45,457 bases of DNA, taken from positions 1 to 45,457 of IMG/VR virus record IMGVR_UViG_3300017593_000447; one strand, given 5' to 3'. The position numbers and the translations under genes were made by a program. This stretch comes from a virus. Below the pieces are notes generated by a model. The model saw nothing but the letters and a program-made list of their open reading frames with translations, had not been told where the DNA came from and made no database searches. Shown in pieces: positions 40,076 through 45,457 of this stretch; the stretch's first letter is position 1; each line of letters starts with the position of its first letter.

Positions 40076-40424
40076 GGTACCTTACCTCCAGTCCGAACAT
40101 CCTACTGTAAATCATCCTTCTAATCTCCTCTCTTTCCTTGTCCAAATCTGGGTCTTCTTCTGGTGGCTCCACTATCAGCACTGCATTTAGTGGGCACGTC
40201 GTTTTTACCGCCCACCTTAGACCCCGTAACTCATCTCGCATGTTTTGCTCTGCATCTGGTATCCTCATATCCAGTGGTAAGTCGTCCCACTGCCTGAGTG
40301 TCTGTTCCAGCTCCTGGATTCGTACATCCGCCTTCTCAAACATTCCCGAACTCAGGAACATCAGGCACCAATGGTGGGTTCGCCGGGGTTCACATAGTTG
40401 CGCCGGCCCGAGTAACTGTCTCAC
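40068..40424 (-). CDS. Small unknown protein, GTG start
   Basis: Protein of 118 residues. The GTG at 40424 overlaps the preceding TGA (GTGA) and follows GGAGGTGAGTGAGCA, so I keep the long reading, although an internal ATG (MFEKADVRI) is possible. The N-terminus is Cys/His rich (LCEPRRTHHWCLMF). The rest is acidic and helical. No family is recognised. Confidence 0.5.
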   Translation of the reverse strand: MRQLLGPAQLCEPRRTHHWCLMFLSSGMFEKADVRIQELEQTLRQWDDLPLDMRIPDAEQNMRDELRGLRWAVKTTCPLNAVLIVEPPEEDPDLDKEREEIRRMIYSRMFGLEVRYHE

Positions 40425-40609
40425 TGCTCACTCACCTCCATTACCACCATGTTTACTGCCTCAAATGGTATCACAATCTGACGTCCGGGGTGTACTACCC
40501 GTACCACCCTATTAGCGTAGTCGATGGTTGTGTTCTCAAACTCTGCTTCTGTTCTGTTTCTGAACTTCACCAATACCCGACTTGCCTTTTCATTCAGTCT
40601 CATCGCCAT
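40421..40609 (-). CDS. Small beta-rich protein (62 residues)
   Basis: MAMRLNEKASRVLVKFRNRT, then RVVRVVHPGRQIVIPFEAV. It is strand-rich, like an Sm or SH3 barrel, and has the same plan as its upstream neighbour at 40590-40805 (VDVLQNRSL ... HKHGEVILTHARGTVTIYD). The two probably arose by duplication. Start at ATG 40609 after GAGGAGGGAAGTAGCA. Confidence 0.5.
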   Translation of the reverse strand: MAMRLNEKASRVLVKFRNRTEAEFENTTIDYANRVVRVVHPGRQIVIPFEAVNMVVMEVSEQ

Positions 40610-40805
40610 TGCTACTTCCCTCCTCGCCTATGTACCTTATCGCCTGCACATCATATATCGTCACTGTACCACGGGCATGTGTTAGTATCACTTCTCCATG
40701 TTTATGTACCTCCAACTTCTCTACGTTCCTGACCACACCAATCAAGCTCCTGTTCTGCAACACATCCACGTCTCCCGTACTCATGTTCCAGCTCAACTCA
40801 ATCAT
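40590..40805 (-). CDS. Small beta-rich protein (71 residues)
   Basis: Starts MIELSWNMSTGDVDVLQNRS after GGAGGGAGGTTAGCACA. Strand-rich, ending in an acidic tail (YIGEEGSSNGDETE). Its core resembles the neighbour at 40421, suggesting duplicated small barrel proteins. The function is unknown. Confidence 0.5.
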   Translation of the reverse strand: MIELSWNMSTGDVDVLQNRSLIGVVRNVEKLEVHKHGEVILTHARGTVTIYDVQAIRYIGEEGSSNGDETE

Positions 40806-41092
40806 TGTGCTAACCTCCCTCCGCACTCAGGGCACTTGTTTAACGTTCCATACACAATGGTGCCGCACTCCACACACACCTTGTATGGCACACTCCCGTA
40901 CTGCACCTTAGGCTGCCACTCCTCTTCTACAATGAAGAAAAAGTCACTGCTCTCGCACACTGGGCATCTCCACTTTGGCTGTAGTCTGTATACCCGTGAA
41001 TACACTACGGTACCGCACCGCTCGCAATACATTCCCCGCTTTCCTTCAATCGTTGCTGGCCACATATGCTTTACCTCCCTCAGTTCACACAT
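40802..41092 (-). CDS. Double zinc-ribbon protein, triplicated set (copy 1)
   Basis: Protein of 96 residues with two zinc ribbons: GMYCERCGTVVYS with WRCPVCESS, and KVCVECGTIVYG with KCPECGG. Between them is FFFIVEEEWQPKVQYGSV. The same plan is in the next two genes. Start at ATG 41092 after GGAGGTGAAGAAC, overlapping the previous stop. Probably a regulator or an RNA polymerase/protein-binding adaptor. Confidence 0.6.
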   Translation of the reverse strand: MCELREVKHMWPATIEGKRGMYCERCGTVVYSRVYRLQPKWRCPVCESSDFFFIVEEEWQPKVQYGSVPYKVCVECGTIVYGTLNKCPECGGRLAQ

Positions 41093-41465
41093 GTTCTTCA
41101 CCTCCAAGTTCACCTCCATCATACCCACACACCGGGCATCTCTCCAGTTTCTCGTTCACAAATACAATCGCTTTGCACCTGGCACAGACTCTCTTTGTTA
41201 CACTACCGAACTGTGCTTTTGGTTGCCAGTTATCCATGATAAAGTACCACCCATAGCTTCCACACCTTGGGCATCGCCCTACAGTCGCCTCCGAATACAC
41301 TATTAAGCCACAGTCCTCACAGTACATCCCTGGTTTGTATCCCGACATCTTTGGCCATCGAATCCGCTCCTTCAGTAGGTCCAGGGCCCGAGTGTTGCCC
41401 GGGCCCATTGCTTCTACGAGCCTTTTCACTTCTACCAGTCCCTCCATATACTCCATCTCATCCAT
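41085..41465 (-). CDS. Double zinc-ribbon protein, triplicated set (copy 2)
   Basis: Protein of 126 residues. An N-terminal helix (YMEGLVEVKRLVEAMG) is followed by IRWPKMSGYKPGMYCEDCG, RCPRCGS, WYFIMDNWQPKAQFGSV, VCARCKAIVFV and RCPVCGYD. All four CxxC pairs are present. It has the helix that copy 1 lacks. Start at ATG 41465 after GGAGGCGGTAGCAC. Confidence 0.6.
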   Translation of the reverse strand: MDEMEYMEGLVEVKRLVEAMGPGNTRALDLLKERIRWPKMSGYKPGMYCEDCGLIVYSEATVGRCPRCGSYGWYFIMDNWQPKAQFGSVTKRVCARCKAIVFVNEKLERCPVCGYDGGELGGEEHV

Positions 41466-41479
41466 GTGCTACCGCCTCC

Positions 41480-41878
41480 CTACTCTGCACGTACTAACTT
41501 ACCCTCACACTTCGGGCACAACTCTATGTCACCATACACTATCGCTCCGCAACTCTCGCATACCTTCCTCTCCACCGAACCATAAAGCACTGGTGGTTGC
41601 CAGTGGTCTGTTATGAAGTACCATTGCTTACTGCCGCATACAGGGCACTTTTTCACACCTCTTGCATACATTACCAGTCCACACTTTTCGCAGTACATCC
41701 CATCTCGTCCTGCCTCTTTCTCTGGCCACAGTACCCTCGCCTTCAATAGTTCCAGCGCTTCCTTCAGGGACTCCTTAACAAAAGTATCAGAGGACGACAG
41801 AAACGCGTCCTCTATCCTCTTGGTTGCCTGTGCCAACCCCTTCATATAATCCCTCTCTTCTGGACTCACACTCCTCAT
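41480..41878 (-). CDS. Double zinc-ribbon protein, triplicated set (copy 3)
   Basis: Protein of 132 residues. N-terminal helices (YMKGLAQATKRIEDAFL), then VLWPEKEAGRDGMYCEKCG, KKCPVCGSK, WYFITDHWQPPVLYGSV, VCESCGAIVYG and LCPKCEGK. Nearly the same plan as copies 1 and 2. Three in tandem suggests duplication within the virus. Start at ATG 41878 after GGAGGTAGGAAG. Confidence 0.6.
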   Translation of the reverse strand: MRSVSPEERDYMKGLAQATKRIEDAFLSSSDTFVKESLKEALELLKARVLWPEKEAGRDGMYCEKCGLVMYARGVKKCPVCGSKQWYFITDHWQPPVLYGSVERKVCESCGAIVYGDIELCPKCEGKLVRAE

Positions 41879-41882
41879 CTTC

Positions 41883-42116
41883 CTACCTCCGCCCCTTGTT
41901 CATCTGCTCCAGCAAGTCCAACAGGCACTGTTTCACTACCACACTCGCACCTATCGCTTCATACGCCGAACTCGTGAATGCCATCAGCAAGAATGTTGCG
42001 ACCCTCAGTGCATGCTGCTGCTGTTCCACCTCGTCCTCGCTTACGTTCTTAATTGCCTGCACCAGCTCCCATACCTTCTCAGCTACCTCTGCCTCTTCCA
42101 GTTCTGCTACCTTCAT
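41883..42116 (-). CDS. Small acidic helical protein
   Basis: Protein of 77 residues, starting MKVAELEEAEVAEKVWELVQ after GAGGTGGTGAAG. Entirely helical with a hydrophobic patch (VATFLLMAFTSSAYEAIGAS). The function is unknown. Confidence 0.45.
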   Translation of the reverse strand: MKVAELEEAEVAEKVWELVQAIKNVSEDEVEQQQHALRVATFLLMAFTSSAYEAIGASVVVKQCLLDLLEQMNKGRR

Positions 42117-42126
42117 CTTCACCACC

Positions 42127-42483
42127 TCACTTGGGGCGTATATACACTACCCCCTGCTCCTTCACCAGTTCATACGCTGCGTTCTTCGTGTCCAGCGCGC
42201 CTACCACCCGTATCCTCAACTGCCCCATCCTCTCTTTCTGTACACCATAGCTCTCGCCAATCGCCCGAACTACCGCCGCCAATACCAGTTGCTTCCGTCC
42301 CTGCATCAGCTCCTTTACTGCACTGCGTATCTGGGCGTTTGTCACACCCAGTTTGTTTTGCCCTCGCCCACGAGCTCGCTCCAAACTCTCCTTCTCATAC
42401 TTCCCATACACCTGCGCCAGGCTCTGAGGGCTTTGTGCCCTCGTGGCAGTACCGCCCACTACCTCTTCTTCCTTTTCTCCCAT
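42127..42483 (-). CDS. Member B of the five-paralogue family
   Basis: Protein of 118 residues. Core LAQVYGKYEKESLERARGRG then QIRSAVKELMQGRKQLVLAA and end VVYIRPK. It shares YxxYExxSLxR and IRxxVxxLxxxxxxxLAA with 34472 and 44928. Strong SD (TAGGAGGTGTGTGTAG) preceded by a hairpin. Putative winged-helix regulator. Confidence 0.55.
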   Translation of the reverse strand: MGEKEEEVVGGTATRAQSPQSLAQVYGKYEKESLERARGRGQNKLGVTNAQIRSAVKELMQGRKQLVLAAVVRAIGESYGVQKERMGQLRIRVVGALDTKNAAYELVKEQGVVYIRPK

Positions 42484-42499
42484 CTACACACACCTCCTA

Positions 42500-42570
42500 G
42501 GGAGCCCAAAGCTCCCAAGCCAGCTGGGTGGTGGTGAGTCACCCAGCCGGTTACGGGACCTAACCCCGTA
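42500..42570 (-). other. Three tandem hairpins in the gap upstream of 42483
   Basis: GGGAGC-CCAAA-GCTCCC (42500-42516), GCTGGGT-11 nt-ACCCAGC (42523-42547) and TACGGG-7 nt-CCCGTA (42552-42570). They lie between two genes, the first immediately before the SD. Possible attenuator or termination/processing structures. Confidence 0.45.
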
Positions 42571-42838
42571 GCACCTCCGCATATTCCTTTGCCAACCGCT
42601 CCACTTCCTCATCTCGCTTTGTCCGCTTGGGTACCGGGGCAGTTTTCTTCGGTCGCTCAGGGTGCTTGGGCTTGTCGTACGCCCACGGTCCCAGGCCCAT
42701 AGATGCACGGTGCTTTCGCCCCAGCTCCCAGATTCTCTGGCGGTCCCTGAACACACCATTTAGGGCCTCGTCCATATCCCTGAACTTACCTTCCTGCACC
42801 ATCTTCTCCAATACCCGGGCCATACACTCCGCTTTCAT
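42560..42838 (-). CDS. Small basic protein
   Basis: Protein of 92 residues with a strong SD (GGGAGGTGATGAGGA). N-terminal helix (MARVLEKMVQEGKFRDMDEA), then a Lys/Pro/Arg-rich stretch (DKPKHPERPKKTAPVPKRTK) and a C-terminal helix. Probably nucleic-acid binding or disordered. It overlaps the next gene's stop. Confidence 0.5.
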   Translation of the reverse strand: MKAECMARVLEKMVQEGKFRDMDEALNGVFRDRQRIWELGRKHRASMGLGPWAYDKPKHPERPKKTAPVPKRTKRDEEVERLAKEYAEVLRG

Positions 42839-43065
42839 TCCTCATCACCTCCCAATACACTTTGTACCACGGCATCCATATCCAATCTCCCATCCTCATA
42901 CACACTCCTCTGCACATGCTCATGCACCAGTTCTACCGCAGTTACCGCTTCCCTCATCAACTCAATCACACAGTCCCTATCCAACACTGTCTTCGCCTCC
43001 TCAAGGCACTTTGTCGTGTGCTTCAGCAACCTTATCACCAACTCCACATCCATGCACATGCACAT
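42835..43065 (-). CDS. Small helical protein with repeated Met-Cys start
   Basis: Protein of about 76 residues starting MCMCMDVELVIRLLKHTTKC (three in-frame ATGs; the start is uncertain). Helical, charged, ending DMDAVVQSVLGGDEE. The function is unknown. Overlaps neighbours on both sides. Confidence 0.45.
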   Translation of the reverse strand: MCMCMDVELVIRLLKHTTKCLEEAKTVLDRDCVIELMREAVTAVELVHEHVQRSVYEDGRLDMDAVVQSVLGGDEE

Positions 43066-43071
43066 GCTCAC

Positions 43072-43296
43072 TCACCTCTTGCATACAACCTTCTCTACCC
43101 TCTTCATTATCTCTTCCTCCACTTCTTCTGCAATTCTCCTTATCTCACTTTCACAAGCCTCTAAAAATTCCACTGCCTCCTTATCACCTTCACCGCAATA
43201 CCAGTCTACTGTGTAGTCGTAGTTTCCCTTCCCAAGCCACTCAGCTACGGCTTCATATAGCAATTCCTTCCTCTTTTCAACTTCTTCCTGTTCCAT
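43072..43296 (-). CDS. Small acidic helical protein (paralogue of 38888-39142)
   Basis: Protein of 74 residues, starting MEQEEVEKRKELLYEAVAEW after AGGAGGTGAGTGCAC. See the gene at 38888: shared LLxEAVxxW and IAxEVxE. The function is unknown. Confidence 0.5.
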   Translation of the reverse strand: MEQEEVEKRKELLYEAVAEWLGKGNYDYTVDWYCGEGDKEAVEFLEACESEIRRIAEEVEEEIMKRVEKVVCKR

Positions 43297-43459
43297 GTGC
43301 ACTCACCTCCTTTTCTCCTAATGCTTCCTCAACATACACTACAACCATCTGAACCACCTCATCCCTGACCAGGAACTTCTCTCGCCCTATCTCCGATACA
43401 ACTTCCTCTCCACACTCGCTCCTCACGACGGTATCCACCACTACAGCCAACTCATCCAT
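43277..43459 (-). CDS. Small protein of the early operon
   Basis: Protein of 60 residues starting MDELAVVVDTVVRSECGEEV after GGGAGGTGAGAGAGC. Beta/alpha mixed, acidic. The function is unknown. Its 3' end overlaps the next gene by 20 nt. Confidence 0.45.
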   Translation of the reverse strand: MDELAVVVDTVVRSECGEEVVSEIGREKFLVRDEVVQMVVVYVEEALGEKEVSAHGTGRS

Positions 43460-43577
43460 GCTCTCTCACCTCCCCTTGCCATCGTATCCCTCGAACAACT
43501 TGCCTCGCTTCCTGGATTTCTATACCCAGTTCTCTTGCTATCTCTTTTACCAACTCCCAATACTCCTCTCTATCCAT
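43452..43577 (-). CDS. First gene of the early operon, 41-residue helical protein
   Basis: MDREEYWELVKEIARELGIE followed by IQEARQVVRGIRWQGEVREHG. Start at ATG 43577 after GGAGGGGAGATGAGCA; it ends by overlapping the ATG of the next gene. Amphipathic helix. It is the leader gene downstream of the AT-rich control region. The function is unknown. Confidence 0.5.
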   Translation of the reverse strand: MDREEYWELVKEIARELGIEIQEARQVVRGIRWQGEVREHG

Positions 43578-43748
43578 TGCTCATCTCCCCTCCATTTCCT
43601 TTGTTTACAGGTCATTTATTTATTTCTCTTTTAAAAGATATTAATTCTTTAAATTTAAATAATTTTTGGTACCTAAGGGAGCATGGGACAGGAGTGTTTG
43701 ACAACTGTAATACAAATCACTGCATTTGTAATACAACAAACAGAAGTT

Positions 43749-43779
43749 AAGGTTCTTAAATATCCTGGCCTGGGTATAC
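43749..43779 (-). promoter_or_regulatory. Conserved TATA/palindrome element (copy 3)
   Basis: On the minus strand it reads CCAGGATATTTAAGAACCTT, like the elements at 28046 and 12326. It lies about 175 nt before the first gene of the early operon (43577). Candidate early promoter. Confidence 0.5.
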
Positions 43780-43999
43780 TGTGTTAACTGGATGTAACAA
43801 CACACACTATGTTCAACTGGATGTACATAATGTAACAATGCTCACCCATGTATACAAAGCCCTCACTATGTTCACTATGATGTATTACGATGTAAGACGT
43901 TAACTTGAAGTTGTGAGCTGTTTGTAATACAAATCGAGAGTGGTCGTAATACAAGTGCTTACAAATCATGCAAAATGTATTAACACTATAATTTTGAGC

Positions 44000-44030
44000 A
44001 AGGTCCCTTGATATACCGGCCTGGGTGACT
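44000..44030 (-). promoter_or_regulatory. Diverged copy of the TATA/palindrome element (copy 4)
   Basis: On the plus strand AAGGTCCCTTGATATACC followed by GGCCTGGGT. It matches copy 3 in the palindrome and in GGCCTGGGT but has a weaker TATA. Duplicated element in the control region. Confidence 0.45.
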
Positions 44031-44053
44031 GGTAACATGTCGCCATGGGTGAA

Positions 44054-44076
44054 TTATAAATAGTTTTTGTAAATGG
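44054..44076 (+). promoter_or_regulatory. TATAAATAG-TTTTTGTAA element
   Basis: TTATAAATAGTTTTTGTAAA, nearly the same as the element at 12561 (TATAAATAGGTTTTGTAAG). Related AT-rich sequences end in TTTTGTAA at 34840-34859 and 38423-38445. It may act as TATA box plus a start-site or regulator element. Confidence 0.45.
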
Positions 44077-44201
44077 ACACATGATTTTCCTCACACCTCG
44101 TTCACGGGGTATGTGGTAACAAGTTAATACAAAATTGATAGGGCGCCCTACCACTATGAGGTGAACCTAATAAGTTGTATGCACACGCCAGTAGGGTCCT
44201 C

Positions 44202-44238
44202 GGCACAGGTAGGGGCTGTTAACCCCGGTGCCTGTGCC
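44202..44238 (-). terminator. Hairpin at the end of the small-gene cluster
   Basis: GGCACAGG and CCTGTGCC arms (44202-44209, 44231-44238) with an inner GGGG/CCCC pair. It overlaps the 3' end of the 38-residue gene. Possible terminator of the transcript coming from the right; there is no clear T-run. Confidence 0.4.
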
Positions 44239-44335
44239 TTCGCCCCCGTAACTCCCACTCAAACCAAGCCTCGTCCATATCTTCCCATACACCCTCGTCT
44301 ACCAGCTCTTCCAGTACCTCCACTACATCTTGCAT
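44219..44335 (-). CDS. 38-residue acidic protein with His/Arg tail
   Basis: MQDVVEVLEELVDEGVWEDM then DEAWFEWELRGRRHRHRG. Start at ATG 44335 behind AGGAGGTGGTAGT. It is preceded by a leader that is repeated upstream of the next gene. Too short for a family assignment. Confidence 0.5.
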   Translation of the reverse strand: MQDVVEVLEELVDEGVWEDMDEAWFEWELRGRRHRHRG

Positions 44336-44340
44336 ACTAC

Positions 44341-44410
44341 CACCTCCTATGTGTCCACTGGCACACCTCGCCGGGGTCTCCAGTCCAGACTACCCGGGTC
44401 ACAGGTCCAC
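44341..44410 (-). repeat. Leader repeat, copy 1
   Basis: About 70 nt upstream of the gene starting at 44335. It aligns with 44551-44619 over most of its length. Both copies keep ACTGG and CCAGT arms, the ACCTCGC word in the loop (plus strand), GTCC, and the SD-proximal GGTG, so this is probably a structured 5' leader. Confidence 0.55.
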
Positions 44411-44415
44411 AGTAC

Positions 44416-44541
44416 TTAGTCTATGTCCCAGACTAAGCGCGCCTTCTCATAGGCCTTTCGTGCTTCTTCCTCATCCTCATCTCCCATGATGGCCCTTGCC
44501 AGGTCATTCCACCACTCCTCTATCTCTGCCTCTGTTACCAT
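44416..44541 (-). CDS. 41-residue acidic protein
   Basis: MVTEAEIEEWWNDLARAIMG then DEDEEEARKAYEKARLVWDI. Start at ATG 44541 after GGTGGTGATGGACAC; the SD is weak. Helical and acidic. It is preceded by the second copy of the leader repeat. The function is unknown. Confidence 0.5.
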   Translation of the reverse strand: MVTEAEIEEWWNDLARAIMGDEDEEEARKAYEKARLVWDID

Positions 44542-44550
44542 GTGTCCATC

Positions 44551-44619
44551 ACCACCTGTGTGTTACTGGCCTACCTCGCTGGGCCCGCCCAGTCCCGAGA
44601 CCCAGGTCATTGGTCCGCT
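44551..44619 (-). repeat. Leader repeat, copy 2
   Basis: Plus-strand words ACTGG, CTACCTCGCTGGG, CCAGTCC and CAGGTCATTGGTCC match the copy at 44341-44410, including the inverted ACTGG/CCAGT arms. It lies directly upstream of the 41-residue gene. Confidence 0.55.
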
Positions 44620-44643
44620 GTGCCCATGTGTTGCCCAGGTGCC

Positions 44644-44796
44644 TTAGAGTTGCCTCTTCGCGTCTACCCACGCCCTATACAATGATGCAGCTACCGCGAA
44701 CGTTTCAACCCTCTCATCACTCACCTCATCAGGGTCCAGTATGCGCAGCACGGCCTCAATCACATTCAGGCGCTCTTCAGGCCTTATCTCCGCCAT
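44644..44796 (-). CDS. 50-residue small protein
   Basis: MAEIRPEERLNVIEAVLRIL then DPDEVSDERVETFAVAASLY and RAWVDAKRQL. Start at ATG 44796 after TTAGGAGGTGATAGGC. Helical, mildly acidic. A hairpin (TGGGC/GCCCA) lies right before the SD. The function is unknown. Confidence 0.55.
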   Translation of the reverse strand: MAEIRPEERLNVIEAVLRILDPDEVSDERVETFAVAASLYRAWVDAKRQL

Positions 44797-44828
44797 GCCT
44801 ATCACCTCCTAACTGGGCCTTAGCCCAA

Positions 44829-44863
44829 GTGCTTAGGGTCCTGCCCTGAGGTGCCCTAAGCAC
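44829..44863. terminator. Hairpin between two small genes
   Basis: GTGCTTAGGG (44829-44838) and CCCTAAGCAC (44854-44863), a perfect 10-bp stem with a 15-nt loop. A second hairpin (GCAGGC/GCCTGC, about 44868-44890) with A/T-rich loop follows. They could end the transcript of the gene at 44928. Confidence 0.45.
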
Positions 44864-44927
44864 CATGCAGGCCAAAAATTGAAAAGCCTGCCATCTTGCA
44901 GTGTGTGTCCCCTATGCCTTTATGCCT

Positions 44928-45269
44928 TTAGCCCTTTATCAGCCAGACGCGGCCTTCGTTGTCCTTGCTGACAGAGATGCCCGAATTCTTCGTGCTGACT
45001 GCCGTCAGTATCCGCATCCTTGTCTGCCTGTATGCCTTCTGCTTGTCGGAGCCTGCCCAATAATTGTCCACATAATACTTCGTAATCGCCGCCAGTAGCA
45101 CCCTGTCTTTCTTCTGCAGTAGCTGGCGCACTGTCTGCCTAATGGACATGCTGCTTGCCTTAAGCACAGTCTGTGTGCGCTGCCTTTTCAGGCTTGCCTG
45201 CTCATAGCTGTCATATAGGGCATCTATGTCAGCCAGCTTGCCTTTGGCCTGCTTGCTTGCTTTTGTCAT
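44928..45269 (-). CDS. Member C of the five-paralogue family
   Basis: Protein of 113 residues. Core IDALYDSYEQASLKRQRTQT, SIRQTVRQLLQKKDRVLLAA, and end GRVWLIKG. Closest plan to 34472 and 42127. The start ATG follows CAAAGGAGGTGATAGC. An AT-rich region upstream (45281-45360) holds probable TATA sequence. Putative DNA-binding regulator. Confidence 0.6.
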   Translation of the reverse strand: MTKASKQAKGKLADIDALYDSYEQASLKRQRTQTVLKASSMSIRQTVRQLLQKKDRVLLAAITKYYVDNYWAGSDKQKAYRQTRMRILTAVSTKNSGISVSKDNEGRVWLIKG

Positions 45270-45280
45270 GCTATCACCTC

Positions 45281-45360
45281 CTTTGCTTTATAATAATATG
45301 TTATCTTAGCTATATTATATTATTTGTGGTCACCTATAAATTTTTGCTTAATTATGTTCA
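45281..45360 (-). promoter_or_regulatory. AT-rich promoter region of the rightmost leftward gene
   Basis: Runs such as TTATAATAATATG, ATATTATATTATT and TATAAATTTTT (plus strand) lie before the gene start at 45269. At least one TATA-like box (AAATTTATAGG on the minus strand) lies at a suitable distance. No operator-like palindrome is obvious. Confidence 0.4.
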
Positions 45361-45457
45361 ATAAAATGTCTGTGTGCACTGCAGCAAAGCGAGTTAAGCC
45401 CCTCTTCACGTCCCGGGGGGCGGTGATTTGGTGGTGGGGGCGGTGTGTGTGGACGGG
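45361..45457. other. G-rich right end with direct repeat
   Basis: No gene. The last 50 bases are G-rich with GGGGGCGGTG twice (45416-45425 and 45436-45445, 20 nt apart). If the genome is circularly permuted or joined to position 1, this lies just upstream of terS and could be a terminase recognition site. Otherwise it may only be a low-complexity end. Confidence 0.4.

Larger units (their letters stand above)
43578..44160. other. AT-rich repeat-containing control region, candidate origin
   Basis: A 580-bp region without a convincing gene. It contains four copies of GTAATACAA (43707, 43728, 43924, 43946), two of ACTGGATGTA (43787, 43816) and two of CACTATGTTCA (43805, 43864). It also has a pair of promoter-like elements ending GGCCTGGGT (43749-43779, 44000-44030), AT-rich TATA-like stretches on both strands, and the palindrome TAGGGCGCCCTA (44139-44150). 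Iteron-like repeats plus AT-rich DNA suit a replication origin or a master control region. Confidence 0.55.

Noticed and set aside
42484-42759. 91-residue ORF on the minus strand in a second frame
   Set aside because: Shadow of the basic gene at 42560-42838, which has the better SD and codon pattern; it also covers the triple hairpin.
44341-44619. Leader repeats as tRNA genes
   Set aside because: No acceptor stem, no T-loop GTTCRANNC, and no anticodon arm can be drawn.
44161-44849. Plus-strand ORFs in the right end
   Set aside because: They are antisense to three minus-strand small genes that have SD sites; Pro/Arg/Ser-rich translations look like shadows.

Overview
The window reads as most or all of the genome of a head-tailed dsDNA virus (Caudoviricetes type) whose host is probably an archaeon, likely a thermophilic one. 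The virus call rests on a complete packaging, head and tail cassette: terminase, portal, protease/scaffold, HK97-type capsid protein, neck proteins, tail tube, G/GT-like chaperones, tape measure and tail hub. The archaeal call rests on a family B DNA polymerase, an MCM-like AAA+ ATPase, an XPF/ERCC4 nuclease, TATA-like AT-rich promoters, two LAGLIDADG inteins and proteins rich in charged residues and valine. It remains an inference. I found no rRNA, tRNA, CRISPR array, integrase, primase or lysis enzyme.

Layout. The left half (27-23449) is one rightward arm: terS, terL, portal, a block of fibre or adhesin-like genes (3332-8475), a 1276-residue NTase-ligase-phosphoesterase polyprotein carrying an intein, a 370-bp non-coding region with a long hairpin and TATA-like boxes, then protease/scaffold, decoration protein, capsid, neck genes, tail tube, chaperones, tape measure, tail hub, a beta-propeller-like protein and a holin-like protein. 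The right half (23532-45269) is entirely leftward. The two arms converge at about 23450-23531.

The leftward arm has several blocks. At 23532-27983 lie queD, queE, folE2/mptA, an XPF-like nuclease, the MCM-like ATPase and two small genes behind a conserved promoter-like element. At 28123-33170 lie a Cas4/RecB-like nuclease, DNA polymerase B, two tiny membrane proteins, a MazG-like enzyme, a DpdA-like transglycosylase, a possible nucleotide-pool gene and a Sak4-like ATPase. At 33274-38388 lie a possible ssDNA-binding protein, small genes, a class II ribonucleotide reductase with an intein, and queC. At 38479-45269 lies a run of about 20 small genes, with recurring paralogous families (a core shared by five proteins, three double zinc ribbons, and two small pairs). 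A 640-bp AT-rich repeat region (43578-44218) interrupts this block and is the best candidate for an origin or master control region.

How it fits together. FolE2, QueD, QueE and QueC can make preQ0 from GTP, and the DpdA-like protein could insert it into DNA, so the virus probably carries 7-deazaguanine-modified DNA as protection against nucleases. Ribonucleotide reductase and MazG-like proteins tune the nucleotide pool. PolB, the MCM-like ATPase, a Sak4-like recombinase, a putative SSB and Cas4-like and XPF-like nucleases form the replication and recombination set. The most unusual gene is the polyprotein at 8447-12277: a Pol-beta-type nucleotidyltransferase, an ATP-dependent DNA ligase and a LigD-type 3'-phosphoesterase in one chain, sitting among virion genes.
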